Below are positions 26,029-35,413 of a stretch of DNA of 64,000 bases, piece by piece. The position numbers were made by a program, and so were the translations under genes. Below the pieces are notes generated by a model. That model did not search any database and had not been told where the DNA came from. It was given only the letters and a program-made list of their open reading frames with translations. Position 1 is the first letter of the stretch, and each line of letters opens with the position of its first letter. The DNA comes from Rhizobium sp. CF122 (GTDB taxonomy: Bacteria > Pseudomonadota > Alphaproteobacteria > Rhizobiales > Rhizobiaceae): NCBI RefSeq assembly GCF_000282035.1, contig NZ_AKKA01000119.1, positions 1 to 64,000 on the forward strand. Direction: 5' to 3'.

Positions 26029-26829
26029 ATGATCGAAACAGACGACGAGCTGGCAACATTCGAAGCGAAGGGTGCCGCGCCGCTGCCCACCGCAGCTCGT
26101 GCTGGCTTCGTCGAAAACGACGGTGCTCGCATCTGGTATGAGAGCTATGGCTCCGGCCCCGCCGTCATCCTGCTGCATGGCGGACTCGGCAATGCCGGGA
26201 ACTGGGGATATCAGGTGCCAGCACTTGTTGCTGCCGACCGACAGGTCGTCGTCATCGACAGTCGCGGACACGGCCGCAGCACGCGCGACCCACGTCCTTT
26301 TCACTATGCCCAGATGGCAGACGACGCGCTTGCGGTGATGGATCGGCTGGCGCTCGCGAAAGCCGCCCTCGTCGGCTGGAGCGACGGTGCCTGCACGGCG
26401 CTGATCCTCGCCGATAAGCGGCCGGAGCGGGTTTCCGGTGTGTTTTTCTTCGCCTGCAACATGGATCCCAGCGGCACGCTTGAATTCAAGCCGACACCCA
26501 TGATCGATCGTTGCTTTAGTCGCCATCGTAAGGACTATCAGGCGCTATCCGCCACGCCCGATGCCTTCGATGGCTTCGTGGCCGACGTGTCGAAGATGAT
26601 GGCCAGCGAGCCGAACTACACGGCCGCCGACCTCGCCGGCATGAAGGTGCCGGTCGCGGTCGTGCTTGGAGAGAACGACGAGTTCATCAAGCGTGAGCAT
26701 GCCGATTATCTGGCACGCAGCATTCCCGACGCCGAGCTGATCCTCCTACCAGAGGTCAGCCATTTCGCACCGCTACAGCGGCCGGAGCACTTCAGCCGCG
26801 AAGTGCTCGCCTTTCTCGATCGCCTATAG
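26029..26829 (+). CDS. Alpha/beta hydrolase
   Basis: 266 residues from the ATG at 26029 (ATGGGAGAG site). The fold is clear: oxyanion region LLHGGLGNAGNW, IDSRGHGRS, nucleophile elbow VGWSDGAC (Ser), an acid residue in LGENDEFIK, and catalytic His in LLPEVSHFAP. It resembles carboxylesterase or ester/lactone hydrolases of the YbfF or epoxide-hydrolase-like type. The substrate is unknown. It is convergent with the fructokinase gene, with a 1-base gap. Confidence 0.85.
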   Translation: MIETDDELATFEAKGAAPLPTAARAGFVENDGARIWYESYGSGPAVILLHGGLGNAGNWGYQVPALVAADRQVVVIDSRGHGRSTRDPRPFHYAQMADDALAVMDRLALAKAALVGWSDGACTALILADKRPERVSGVFFFACNMDPSGTLEFKPTPMIDRCFSRHRKDYQALSATPDAFDGFVADVSKMMASEPNYTAADLAGMKVPVAVVLGENDEFIKREHADYLARSIPDAELILLPEVSHFAPLQRPEHFSREVLAFLDRL

Positions 26830-26830
26830 T

Positions 26831-27757
26831 TCAGAGGCCGATTTCTTTCGCCCATGGGGGATTGGCGCCGGCGCGCGAGACCGTGACGGCGGCGGCCTTC
26901 GCGCCAAGCGAAAGGGCGTTCTGCAGAGCCTTTTCGCTGAGCGAGGCAACCTTTTCCTTGGTCAGGAGGTCGTCGATCTTCAGCGAGGCGAGCACGCCGG
27001 CATCGAAAGTGTCGCCCGCGCCAACGGTATCGACGACGGTGACGCGCTCGCTCGGCACGGTGACCTTGCGTTCCTTGGTGTAGCCGGACGCCCCTTCCGC
27101 ACCCTTGGTGATGACGACAAGCTTGACGCCCTGTTGCAGCCAGTAGGCGGCGAGATCGTCGTGGCTGCCCTCGAGACCGAACCACTCCAGGTCCTCGTCG
27201 GAGAACTTCACGATATCCGACTTGGACGCCATGCGCTTGATGCGCGCCATGTGGGCTTCCTTGTTCTTGATGAAGCCGGGGCGAATGTTGGGATCCAGCG
27301 AAATGACGCGCTTGTCGCACTCGCGGTCGAGCAGTGCCTCGTAGGTCTCGCCGCAGGGGCTGGGGATGAGGCTGATCGCGCCGAAATGCAATGCTTCGCA
27401 ATCGTCGCCAAGTGCGGGCAGATCGTCGGTGGTGATCATGCGGCCGGCCGTGCCTTCATCGTAGAAAGCATAGGTCGCCTGGCCGTTGACCAACTTGACG
27501 AACGCGACAGTTGACGGGCGCGGGGTGATGGCGCAGAGGCTGAAGTCGACATTGCTCGCCTTCAGCGTATCGCGCAGGATCTCGCCCATCATGTCGTCGG
27601 CGAGGCCGGTGAAGAAGGCCGTTGGGATGCCGAGGCGTCCGAGCGCGATCGCCGTGTTGAAGATCGCACCCCCGGCGTACGGCGCAAAGCCCTTCTCGCC
27701 GAGAGTTGTCTCCCGCGGCAGCATGTCAATCAGCGCTTCGCCACAGCACAAAATCAT
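26831..27757 (-). CDS. frk: Fructokinase (PfkB family)
   Basis: 308 residues from the ATG at 27757, chosen because GGGAGG lies just upstream; an ATG nine codons earlier lacks one. PfkB signatures: GGAIFNTAIALGRLG near the N-terminus and DTVGAGDTFDAGVLASL with the catalytic Asp near the C-terminus. It phosphorylates fructose to fructose-6-phosphate, which pgi links to glucose-6-phosphate. Together with the frc importer further right it completes fructose use. Position between pgi and pyrE matches Sinorhizobium. Confidence 0.9.
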   Translation of the reverse strand: MILCCGEALIDMLPRETTLGEKGFAPYAGGAIFNTAIALGRLGIPTAFFTGLADDMMGEILRDTLKASNVDFSLCAITPRPSTVAFVKLVNGQATYAFYDEGTAGRMITTDDLPALGDDCEALHFGAISLIPSPCGETYEALLDRECDKRVISLDPNIRPGFIKNKEAHMARIKRMASKSDIVKFSDEDLEWFGLEGSHDDLAAYWLQQGVKLVVITKGAEGASGYTKERKVTVPSERVTVVDTVGAGDTFDAGVLASLKIDDLLTKEKVASLSEKALQNALSLGAKAAAVTVSRAGANPPWAKEIGL

Positions 27758-27847
27758 TCCGGCCTCCCAAGCATTACGATCCATCGATGTTCAAATCGAT
27801 TAGATAATTTCGTGGCAAAAGCAAAGCGCCGCGACGCAATTCTTCAT

Positions 27848-28537
27848 TCAAAGTGATGAAATGCCGCCATTGCGTCCCGACCAGGCGAGGGGCGCATCAA
27901 GGAAGGCCTCCACTTCGCTCAATGTCTTCTCGTCGAACAGCTTCTGCGCCTTGGCGACCGCCAGCACATCGCGCCAGGTGGCGATGTAGTGCAGCTTGAC
28001 CTTGCCGTCGGCAAAGCGCAGGGCGCCTTCGTCGAAAATGCCGTAGTAGAAGAGCGCGATACCGTGATCGACCACACCACCGGCGGCACGGACAGCATCG
28101 ATGAACTTGAACATGCTGCCGCCGGCCGTCGTCAGGTCCTCGATGACGAGGACGCGCGAGCCCTCCGGCATGTTGCCTTCGATCTGCGCGTTGCGACCGT
28201 GACCCTTCGGCTGCTTGCGCACATAGATCATCGGCAGGCTGAGGCGATCTGCGAGCAGTGCGGCAAAGGGGATGCCAGCGGTTTCACCACCGGCCACGCA
28301 ATCGAACTGCTCGAAGCCGGCCTCGCGCAACACGACGCTGGTGGCAAAGTCCATCACGGTCGAGCGGACGCGCGGGAAGGACAGAAGCTTGCGGCAATCG
28401 ATGTAGACGGGGCTCGCCATACCGGAGGCGAACTTGTAGGGCTGGGCAGCGTTGAAGTGCACCGCCTTGATCTCCCAGAGCATCTTCGCAACGAGTTCCG
28501 CCATGACTGCGCGGTCGGTGAATGTCGTCTGGATCAT
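27848..28537 (-). CDS. pyrE: Orotate phosphoribosyltransferase
   Basis: 229 residues. It converts orotate and PRPP to orotidine monophosphate in pyrimidine synthesis. The PRPP-binding motif is VLVIEDLTTAGGSMFKFID; SGMASPVYIDCRKLLS and YVRKQPKGHGRNAQIEG are the substrate loops. It lies upstream of frk on the same strand with a 90-base gap. pyrC of the same pathway is about 6 kb to the right. Confidence 0.96.
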   Translation of the reverse strand: MIQTTFTDRAVMAELVAKMLWEIKAVHFNAAQPYKFASGMASPVYIDCRKLLSFPRVRSTVMDFATSVVLREAGFEQFDCVAGGETAGIPFAALLADRLSLPMIYVRKQPKGHGRNAQIEGNMPEGSRVLVIEDLTTAGGSMFKFIDAVRAAGGVVDHGIALFYYGIFDEGALRFADGKVKLHYIATWRDVLAVAKAQKLFDEKTLSEVEAFLDAPLAWSGRNGGISSL

Positions 28538-28777
28538 CGCTCTCTCCTTTGGTCAAATTTATGGGCCAATAGCAGCAAGCGGGTCAGTTTTCCAGAACAG
28601 CGAGTGGTTCCATGCCGAGAATGATGGCAAAAACGCCCTGGTGATCGAACAATGCCCGCGCGCCGCCGCACAAGAAATGCTGAGAGAACCGCGTTCGAGG
28701 GCACGGCGGCGCGCAATGCATCAATTCTTTCAGACATTTGCGCTTGCGCGCCCGCGCGGCGGCGATATCGTCATGCC

Positions 28778-30049
28778 ATGGACCATATCGAAGTTTTCCA
28801 GCGCCTCGGCGTCGCACTTGCCATTGGCCTGCTCGTCGGCGTCGAGCGGGGCTGGCAGGAACGCGAGGTTCGCGCGGGCGGCAGGACGGCGGGTATCCGC
28901 ACCTTCGGTCTCACCGGCTTTCTCGGCGCAATAGCTGGAACACTTCAGTCCATGACCGGCCCCCTTCTGCCTGCAGTAATCGCGGTGCTTCTGGGTCTCA
29001 TCTACATCGCCGGCAAGTGGCAGGAGACGAAGGAGGACGAAGACTACAGCATCACCTCGGTCGTGGCCGCCCTTGTGGTGTTCGGGCTCGGCGTTCTGGC
29101 TGCCGTCGGCGACATCGTTACCGCGGCTGCCGGCGGCGTCGCAACGACAGCAATTCTTGCGGCTCGCCACAGCCTGCACGGCTTTCTTAGAGGGTTAACG
29201 TGGGTTGAACTCCGCTCCGCCTTGCTGCTGCTTGCGATGACCGTGATTGCACTGCCACTGCTGCCGGACGAGGCGCTCGATCCCTGGGGCGCGCTCAATC
29301 CTTACTCGCTGTGGCTGTTGACGATCACCATCGCAGCCCTGTCTTTTGCCGGCTACATGGCGATTCGATTGATGGGCACCGGCCGTGGCGTTCTGTTGGC
29401 GGGGGCTGCCGGCGGGCTTGTCTCGTCGACCGCCTTGACGCTGTCTTTCGCCCGCTATTCGGCGGAAGCGCCCGAGGGTGCACGGCACCTTGCGGCAGGC
29501 GCAGGTATTGCCGGCGCCCTCTCCTATGCGCGCGTCCTCGTCATCGCCAGCGCCCTCTCCTTCACCATGCTGGCGCCGCTCGCGTCCGCGCTCGTCCCGG
29601 CGATCATCGGTTTCATGGCGGCCGGCCTGTTCTCGGTGTGGCGTTCCAAGACTGCGACCGAGGCGCCGGAGATCGACCTGAAAAACCCCTTCGAGCTCAA
29701 GACCGTCATCTCCTTTGCGGCGCTGCTCGGTCTCATCAGCCTCGTGTCGAAGATGGCGATCGACTATGTCGGGCCATCCGCGCTCTTCGTCGTGGCGGCG
29801 ATCTCCGGCCTCGTCGATGTTGATGCCATCACGCTTTCCACCGTACGCCTCGTAGGCTCGACGATCGACGTGACGACGGCGGCCGATGTCATCCTGATCG
29901 CCGTCGCGGTTAATACGGTGACGAAGGTGGTGCTTGCCTTCACGGCCGGGAGGCGGGAATACGCGATGGCGCTCGGCGAAGCGTCGGCGGTGGCGGTCGT
30001 GCTCGGCGCCGTAGGCTATTTCGCGGCGCGCAGCTTTCTGCCTGCCTGA
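28778..30049 (+). CDS. MgtC-like / DUF4010 membrane protein
   Basis: 423 residues from the ATG at 28778. The start MDHIEVFQRLGVALAIGLLVGVERGWQERE matches the MgtC-type N-terminal membrane module; a longer frame upstream has an Arg-rich non-conserved beginning and is rejected. About 12 hydrophobic segments follow, including the DUF4010 region (about 180-395: LNPYSLWLLTITIAALSFAG, GAAGGLVSSTALTLSFARYS). An inner-membrane protein of unknown transport or regulatory function. It is divergent from pyrE. Confidence 0.82.
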   Translation: MDHIEVFQRLGVALAIGLLVGVERGWQEREVRAGGRTAGIRTFGLTGFLGAIAGTLQSMTGPLLPAVIAVLLGLIYIAGKWQETKEDEDYSITSVVAALVVFGLGVLAAVGDIVTAAAGGVATTAILAARHSLHGFLRGLTWVELRSALLLLAMTVIALPLLPDEALDPWGALNPYSLWLLTITIAALSFAGYMAIRLMGTGRGVLLAGAAGGLVSSTALTLSFARYSAEAPEGARHLAAGAGIAGALSYARVLVIASALSFTMLAPLASALVPAIIGFMAAGLFSVWRSKTATEAPEIDLKNPFELKTVISFAALLGLISLVSKMAIDYVGPSALFVVAAISGLVDVDAITLSTVRLVGSTIDVTTAADVILIAVAVNTVTKVVLAFTAGRREYAMALGEASAVAVVLGAVGYFAARSFLPA

Positions 30050-30097
30050 GCCGATTGCACCAACGCGAGCCCAGAAAAAGAAGCGTGGATCCAGCGC

Positions 30098-30760
30098 CTA
30101 CGATATTCGTGCGATATCGGCGGGCAGCATCCGCTGATAAAGCGCAATCGTGGCCCGTCCGTCCGCATCATCCAGTGAAATCGCGTAACGAACGGCCGCT
30201 GCCAGAAGCTGCATGGTAAGCCTGGCAATGGCGAGAAGCTCGCCCTTGCTACGTTCCGGCTCCAGCTTTGCGAGAACGGAAAACAGCGCCTGAGCGTGAA
30301 ACTCCATGTCCTCGCCATCGACCTCCTGCAGCAACCGATCAGCCTGGGTGGCGACCCATATGTCGCGCATCACGGGCTCCTGCCGGAAAAAACCGTAGTA
30401 CTGGTCGGCAATGTTGCAGAGCGCCTGCCGCAGCGTTGCGGCATCCGTCGCCGTTGCAAGCTCAGCCCCGACGCAAGCCCTGCCCTGTTCGTTGAAGCGT
30501 TCGGCAAGTGTGCGGATGATCGAACTCTTGTCCGGGAAATACTGGTAGAGCGCCCCGAAGGATAGCTCAGCCCTTTCAACGATCTCACTCATCCTCAGCG
30601 CATCGCTGCCATTCTTCTCGATCAGTTCCAGCGCCACCGAAAGGATCTTCTCGAAACGCTCCCGGCCGCGCTTCTGCTGCGGAATCCGGCGCGGCTGGCC
30701 GGTCGGTTCCGGCTGTCTTCTGCGCCTAACGGCAACCTCTTCGCCCATTCCACTCTCCAT
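30098..30760 (-). CDS. TetR-family regulator
   Basis: 220 residues. A basic N-terminal tail (11-33) precedes the TetR DNA-binding domain (about 34-80: ILSVALELIEKNGSDALRMS, SFGALYQYFPDKSSII). The C-terminal ligand domain shows no recognisable family. It is divergent from the NmrA-type gene, and the 85-bp gap holds a palindrome, so it probably represses that two-gene operon and itself. Confidence 0.9.
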   Translation of the reverse strand: MESGMGEEVAVRRRRQPEPTGQPRRIPQQKRGRERFEKILSVALELIEKNGSDALRMSEIVERAELSFGALYQYFPDKSSIIRTLAERFNEQGRACVGAELATATDAATLRQALCNIADQYYGFFRQEPVMRDIWVATQADRLLQEVDGEDMEFHAQALFSVLAKLEPERSKGELLAIARLTMQLLAAAVRYAISLDDADGRATIALYQRMLPADIARIS

Positions 30761-30792
30761 TTTTCACTTGACGAATAAAATAGGAGAGTTTA

Positions 30793-30811
30793 TCTCATTT
30801 TGCAAATGAGA
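30793..30811. promoter_or_regulatory. Probable TetR operator
   Basis: Perfect inverted repeat TCTCATTT-TGC-AAATGAGA. It is flanked by further GAGA/TCTC halves (30784-30788 and 30815-30820). It lies between the divergent TetR and NmrA-type genes. Confidence 0.7.
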
Positions 30812-30845
30812 GACTTTCTCTTATTTAAACCGGAGGAGTGGTCCC

Positions 30846-31670
30846 ATGCAGAATTCCGAAATCATCGTCATCGGCGGCTCGGGCAAGACAGGCGGCCGCA
30901 TCGCAGACCAGCTGGCGAAGCGAGGGCTCACCTTCCGCTTTGCCTCGCGTTCCAGCGCGCGTCCATTCGATTGGGAAAAGCGGGCAGACTGGGCCGCGAC
31001 GCTCGCCGGCGCAAAGAGCGCCTATGTGAGCTTCCAGCCTGACCTTGCCGTATCATGGGCCGCTGATGCGATTGGTGCGCTCGCCCGCACAGCGATCGAC
31101 TGCGGCCTTAGCCATATCGTCCTGTTGTCGGGCCGCGGCGAAGAGGGTGCGCAGCGCGCCGAGGAGGCGCTCAAGGCGTCCGGCATCGACTACACTATTC
31201 TGCGAGCATCATGGTTCTGCCAGAATTTCAGCGAAGGCGCCTTTGCCGAGCAGGTCGCTGCAGGCGAACTGGCCCTTCCGGCGGGTGCTGTGAAGGAACC
31301 CTTCATCGATACCGACGACATTGCCGACGCGGCCGTTGTGGCGTTAACCGATGCCAGCCATGTTGGCAAGACCTACGAACTGACCGGTCCACGCGCGCTA
31401 ACCTTCCGCGAGGCGGTCGCCGAGATCGCTGAAGCATGCGGCAGGGATATCGCCTATCAGCAGATATCCATGGCAGAGTTCAAGGAGGGACTTGCTGCCG
31501 CTGGGCTGCCGAAAGACATGATCGACCTGCTCGAAGAGCTCTTCACGCAGGTGCTTGATGGCAGAAATTCGCGGGTTGCGAATGGGGTCGCGGAAATTCT
31601 CGGCCGCCCCGCCAAAGATTTCGGCGACTATGCACGCGATGCTGCTGCCAATGGAACGTGGAGGGTATGA
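30846..31670 (+). CDS. NmrA-like NAD(P)-binding oxidoreductase
   Basis: 274 residues with a CGGAGGAG ribosome site. The N-terminal Rossmann motif is VIGGSGKTGGRIADQL, and the chain follows the atypical SDR/NmrA pattern (HIVLLSGRGEEGAQRAEEAL, YTILRASWFCQNFSEGAF). Such proteins are NAD(P)-dependent reductases, often quinone or ergot-type, or redox sensors. It overlaps the DUF1772 start by 4 bases (ATGA), so the two are translated together, probably under the divergent TetR protein. Confidence 0.83.
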   Translation: MQNSEIIVIGGSGKTGGRIADQLAKRGLTFRFASRSSARPFDWEKRADWAATLAGAKSAYVSFQPDLAVSWAADAIGALARTAIDCGLSHIVLLSGRGEEGAQRAEEALKASGIDYTILRASWFCQNFSEGAFAEQVAAGELALPAGAVKEPFIDTDDIADAAVVALTDASHVGKTYELTGPRALTFREAVAEIAEACGRDIAYQQISMAEFKEGLAAAGLPKDMIDLLEELFTQVLDGRNSRVANGVAEILGRPAKDFGDYARDAAANGTWRV

Positions 31671-32155
31671 CAATGACACTTGTTCTCAGTATCGCTTTGG
31701 CGGCTGCGGCGATCGGCAGCGGCCTTGTTGCCGGCATCTTCTTTGCCTTCTCAACCTTTATCATGACGTCGTTCGCCCGCATTCCCACCGAACAGGGCAT
31801 AGCGGCGATGAACTCCATCAATGTCACGATCGTGCGCTCGCCCTTCATGCTGCTTTTCGTACCGACCGTGGTCCTGTGCCTCGTGATCGCTGCCGTCGCG
31901 TTCTTCAACTGGCGCGGTGGCGTCAGCGTCTGGATGCTCTCCGGCGCAGTGCTTTACGTCTTTGCATCGTTCCTCTCCACGATCGTCTTCAACGTGCCGA
32001 TGAACGACGCGCTGGCGAAAGTCAGCGGCAGCGGCGCCGAGGCCACCGCGCTCTGGACGGCCTACCTCAAGGATTGGACCTGGTGGAACCACGTGAGGAC
32101 GATTGCTTCGCTCCTCGCCTCGATCGCCTTCGTGCGCGCCTTGATGCTCGTGTGA
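31667..32155 (+). CDS. DUF1772 (anthrone oxygenase-like) membrane protein
   Basis: 162 residues from the ATG that overlaps the preceding TGA; GGAGGG lies 5 bases upstream. Four hydrophobic segments are visible (about 3-27, 50-72, 78-100, 138-158). SFARIPTEQGIAAMNSIN and VFNVPMNDAL are conserved-type stretches of DUF1772, a family that includes fungal anthrone oxygenases. Its bacterial role is not established. Coupling to the NmrA-type reductase suggests shared redox chemistry on an aromatic or quinone compound. Confidence 0.8.
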   Translation: MTMTLVLSIALAAAAIGSGLVAGIFFAFSTFIMTSFARIPTEQGIAAMNSINVTIVRSPFMLLFVPTVVLCLVIAAVAFFNWRGGVSVWMLSGAVLYVFASFLSTIVFNVPMNDALAKVSGSGAEATALWTAYLKDWTWWNHVRTIASLLASIAFVRALMLV

Positions 32156-32159
32156 AATA

Positions 32160-32187
32160 AGGCGGGAGGGGATACCTCCTCCCGCCT
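32160..32187. terminator. Hairpin between convergent genes
   Basis: A 10-bp stem, AGGCGGGAGG (32160-32169) with CCTCCCGCCT (32178-32187). It has no clear T-run on the plus strand and a short TATTTC on the minus strand. Probably a shared 3' hairpin. Confidence 0.55.
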
Positions 32188-32194
32188 GGCGACA

Positions 32195-32731
32195 TTACAT
32201 CCGTTCGCAGAAGGTGAGCCGGTTATTGAAGGGGTCGATTACCTCCATTTCGAGGCCCCAGGGCGCCTCCTGCAGGCCGGGCTTCATGTAGCGATATTGC
32301 TTGGCCGCGAGCTCGCACTGCAAGACACGAACACCAGTGACGGGCACGAAGGCGCGGGCGCCGGGGCTGGCGTCGCCGGAATGTTCGCTGAGATGCAGGA
32401 TCATGCCGCTTCTCGACACCTGGCAGTAGAGCGGGAAATGATCGCCGAAGCGGTGCTCCCAATCCAGCGCGAAGCCGAGAAATCCGCAATAGAACTCCTT
32501 CGCCTTGTCGACGTCGAAGATGCGGAAAATCGGGATCGGCGGCTGAATGGCAATCGCGGGCGTTGCCGCTTCCTGCTCTTCAAGCTTGGCCGAAAGGATA
32601 TTCCACTGATCGAACCCGAACTGCCGGGCAACGATCTCCAGGGTTTCACTATGGGTGAAGTCTATGTCGCGGGTAGCCAGAGCCTGCCGCAGAGCTTTCG
32701 CCATGAGTTTGGCGTCGCGAAAATCGCGCAT
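32195..32731 (-). CDS. Glyoxalase/VOC superfamily protein with N-terminal helical domain
   Basis: 178 residues. The first 55 residues form a helical module (MRDFRDAKLMAKALRQALAT, FGFDQWNILSAKLEE) often fused to VOC proteins in rhizobia. Residues 65-178 are the VOC domain (IFRIFDVDKAKEFYCGFLGF, RSGMILHLSEHSGD, GLEMEVIDPFNNRLTFCE). Domains of this kind include bleomycin-binding and dioxygenase-like proteins; a catalytic role cannot be assigned. It is convergent with the DUF1772 gene. Confidence 0.78.
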   Translation of the reverse strand: MRDFRDAKLMAKALRQALATRDIDFTHSETLEIVARQFGFDQWNILSAKLEEQEAATPAIAIQPPIPIFRIFDVDKAKEFYCGFLGFALDWEHRFGDHFPLYCQVSRSGMILHLSEHSGDASPGARAFVPVTGVRVLQCELAAKQYRYMKPGLQEAPWGLEMEVIDPFNNRLTFCERM

Positions 32732-32920
32732 GATTCATTCCTTACGTTGGCGGCAAACAGGATGATCAGTGCCCGCGTCTGCTGACCCGTTCGCCATCAA
32801 TCGCCAAACGGCAAGGGATGTGAAGGATATATCTGGATGCATTCACCATCGCGCTTTCGCGCCGCGGGGCGGCTGGCCGCATCCGGCCGACGGCGACAAT
32901 AGGCGAGCTGAGTTTTTCGA

Positions 32921-34099
32921 TCAAGAGCCGGTGCGAGCCGCACCCGCCGGCACAGAATGGAGATGGCTTGCGAGCTCGATTCGGTTCCGGCCCGCGCGCT
33001 TGGCGGCGTAGAGCGCCTTGTCTGCGGCATTCAGCATGGCGTCAAAATCCATCGGCGTGGAGCGCCCCGGCGCGACACCGACACTGACCGTGCATGTGAG
33101 TGTTTCGTCGTCGAGGTAGATCTCGCGGCCGGCAAAAGCTTTGCGGATGCGCTCGGCCACCATTTCGGCGCGGCCAGGCATGATCTCTTTCACAACCAGC
33201 GCAAACTCCTCGCCGCCGAGGCGCGCGGCGGTATCACCGATTCTGCAATTCGCCGCGAGCTCAGCTGCGAAAACCTTCAGTACACGGTCGCCTCCGGCGT
33301 GCCCAAAGGTATCGTTAATGGACTTGAAGTGATCGAGATCGAAGATCAGCACTGCGGTTGCCGATCCCATCAGACCCTGCCCGTAGCGATCGAAAAGCGC
33401 ACGGCGATTCACGAGCCCGGTCAGCGGATCCGTCATGGCATCCAGACGGTGCCGCGCGGCGAGCCGCCACTGGTGAAGTGCCAGCGACAGGGCACCGATG
33501 CCGGTCATGCTGGCGATGCAGATCGCAAGGCTCAGATCCTCGGCCCAATTGCTCGGCGCAACGCCCAGCTCCATCTTTCCATCGGCGATCAGGACGGCCG
33601 CGCACAGGACGAAGGAAATCGCCGTCAGGCAATAGAGGACGGTAATTCCGGTCAGAGGCGCCGGCGCCTCTTGCCGCGCCCGCCAATACTGATAGGCGGT
33701 AGCGAAGAGCATGGCAGCGATCGCCGCATTTTCGGCGATAAATGCGAGCCCATCATAACCGATCAACAGCGGAGGAATGGAAACGAGCATTGCCACCAGG
33801 GCGCAGGCGACGGTGGCTCGCAGCGCCAGTCCGCCAGTGCGAAACTGGCAACCGGCGCCCCAGACAGTTGCAAAGCCGGCATGGAAAAGTACGAACGAGA
33901 CAACGGCAAACACCACCACCGGATCATCGACATACATGCCGTAAGCAATGATGCCGCTGACGATGAGAACGAGGCCCAAAGTGCAGGTTAAAAGAAAAGT
34001 CTCGGAGCGGCGCACAAACCAACTGCCCAGCGACGTAAGGGCAAGACACGTGGTCGAGACAGCAAGCGCCATCAAAAGGGAATTGTAATCAAGCGTCAT
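32921..34099 (-). CDS. Membrane diguanylate cyclase (GGDEF)
   Basis: 392 residues. The first 200 residues contain about six to seven membrane segments. A GGDEF domain follows (about 220-375: DPLTGLVNRRALFDRYGQGL, DLDHFKSINDTFGHAGGD) with active-site RLGGEEFALVV. RIGD five residues before GGEEF is an intact inhibitory I-site. It should make cyclic di-GMP, with product feedback. No EAL domain is present. The signal sensed by the membrane part is unknown. Confidence 0.92.
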   Translation of the reverse strand: MTLDYNSLLMALAVSTTCLALTSLGSWFVRRSETFLLTCTLGLVLIVSGIIAYGMYVDDPVVVFAVVSFVLFHAGFATVWGAGCQFRTGGLALRATVACALVAMLVSIPPLLIGYDGLAFIAENAAIAAMLFATAYQYWRARQEAPAPLTGITVLYCLTAISFVLCAAVLIADGKMELGVAPSNWAEDLSLAICIASMTGIGALSLALHQWRLAARHRLDAMTDPLTGLVNRRALFDRYGQGLMGSATAVLIFDLDHFKSINDTFGHAGGDRVLKVFAAELAANCRIGDTAARLGGEEFALVVKEIMPGRAEMVAERIRKAFAGREIYLDDETLTCTVSVGVAPGRSTPMDFDAMLNAADKALYAAKRAGRNRIELASHLHSVPAGAARTGS

Positions 34100-34283
34100 G
34101 CTTTAGAAATCGCGATGGCCGTCGCGCCCCCATTCGTGCAAAGCCTACGGGTCTGCTATGACGAATGTCTTACTTATTTCGTTAAAAATTCATGCATTTA
34201 GATCAGCGATGCCGCAGGCATAACATATCGCTGCAGCCCTCAAAGAAGAGCGGCAGTAAACATTCCGTGATGACAAAAGATCT

Positions 34284-35324
34284 TTAGCGCTCAACGTCCC
34301 AATGGAGCGGGAACATTGGATCGAAAACGGTAACCACGCCTGCGCCGGTTTCGACCTTGCTCGGAAAACTGACGGGGCTATCACGCTTGACCAGCGTTAT
34401 TCTTTCTTCGTTGACCGGCAGGCCATACCAGGCGGGTCCGTTCAACGACGCGAATGCTTCGAGCTTGTCGAGCGCGGTTTCCTGTTCGAAGACATGCGCA
34501 AGGCAACTCATCGTGTTGATCGAGGTATAAATGCCGGCGCAGCCGCAGGCACATTCCTTCAAGGGATCGACGTGCGGGGCTGAATCCGTGCCTAGAAAGA
34601 AGCGCTGATCGCCGCTCGTTGCGGCGGCGCGAAGGGCAAGGCGGTGGTTCTCGCGCTTGGCGACCGGCAGGCAATAGTAATGCGGGCGAATGCCGCCGAC
34701 CAGGATGGCATTGCGGTTGATGATCAGATGGTGCGTCGTGATCGAACCTGCGAGATTGCCCCTTGCAGACTTGATGTAGTCGACGCCGTCCTTGGTGGTC
34801 ACGTGCTCCATCGTGACCTTGAGTTCGGGCAGGCGTTTGCGGAGCGGATCGAGCACGGTTTCGATGAACACCGCTTCACGATCGAAGATGTCGACGTCAG
34901 GTGTCGTCACCTCGCCATGAACGCAAAGCGGCAGGCCGATCCTGGCCATGCGTTCCAGCACCGGCATCGCCTTCTCGATATCGCGCACCCCGCCATGCGA
35001 ATTGGTCGTGGCGCCGGCGGGGTAAAGCTTGACGGCGGTAATTAGCCCGCTCGCCTTGCCGGCCTCAACGTCATCGGGATTGGTGTGCTCCGTCAGGTAG
35101 AGCGTCATCAGCGGCTGGAACTTGTCGCCCTTCGGCAGCGCCGCCATGATGCGACCGCGATAGGCTTCGGCGTCCGTTGTGGTCACCACCGGCGGCACCA
35201 GGTTCGGCATGATGATTGCGCGAGCGAAGTCGCGGCTCGTATCACCGATCACCCCTTCCAACATGGCGCCGTCACGCAGATGCAGGTGCCAATCATCGGG
35301 ACGACGGATGGTGATCGATTGCAT
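34284..35324 (-). CDS. pyrC: Dihydroorotase (class II)
   Basis: 346 residues, normal for the E. coli-type enzyme. It forms dihydroorotate from carbamoyl aspartate in pyrimidine synthesis. The zinc ligands include H13/H15 in DDWHLHLRDGAML, and K99 in TAVKLYPAGATTNS is the carboxylated lysine. FLGTDSAPH holds the catalytic Asp. About 183 bases separate it from the GGDEF gene; nothing notable lies there. Confidence 0.96.
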   Translation of the reverse strand: MQSITIRRPDDWHLHLRDGAMLEGVIGDTSRDFARAIIMPNLVPPVVTTTDAEAYRGRIMAALPKGDKFQPLMTLYLTEHTNPDDVEAGKASGLITAVKLYPAGATTNSHGGVRDIEKAMPVLERMARIGLPLCVHGEVTTPDVDIFDREAVFIETVLDPLRKRLPELKVTMEHVTTKDGVDYIKSARGNLAGSITTHHLIINRNAILVGGIRPHYYCLPVAKRENHRLALRAAATSGDQRFFLGTDSAPHVDPLKECACGCAGIYTSINTMSCLAHVFEQETALDKLEAFASLNGPAWYGLPVNEERITLVKRDSPVSFPSKVETGAGVVTVFDPMFPLHWDVER

Positions 35325-35413
35325 GCGCTGAAACTCCGCGGGCTGGCCTATAAGGTTCAGCCCTGCGCATTATCACCCCAACGCGCTGCATGGCAAACAT
35401 TTTACCCACCGTT

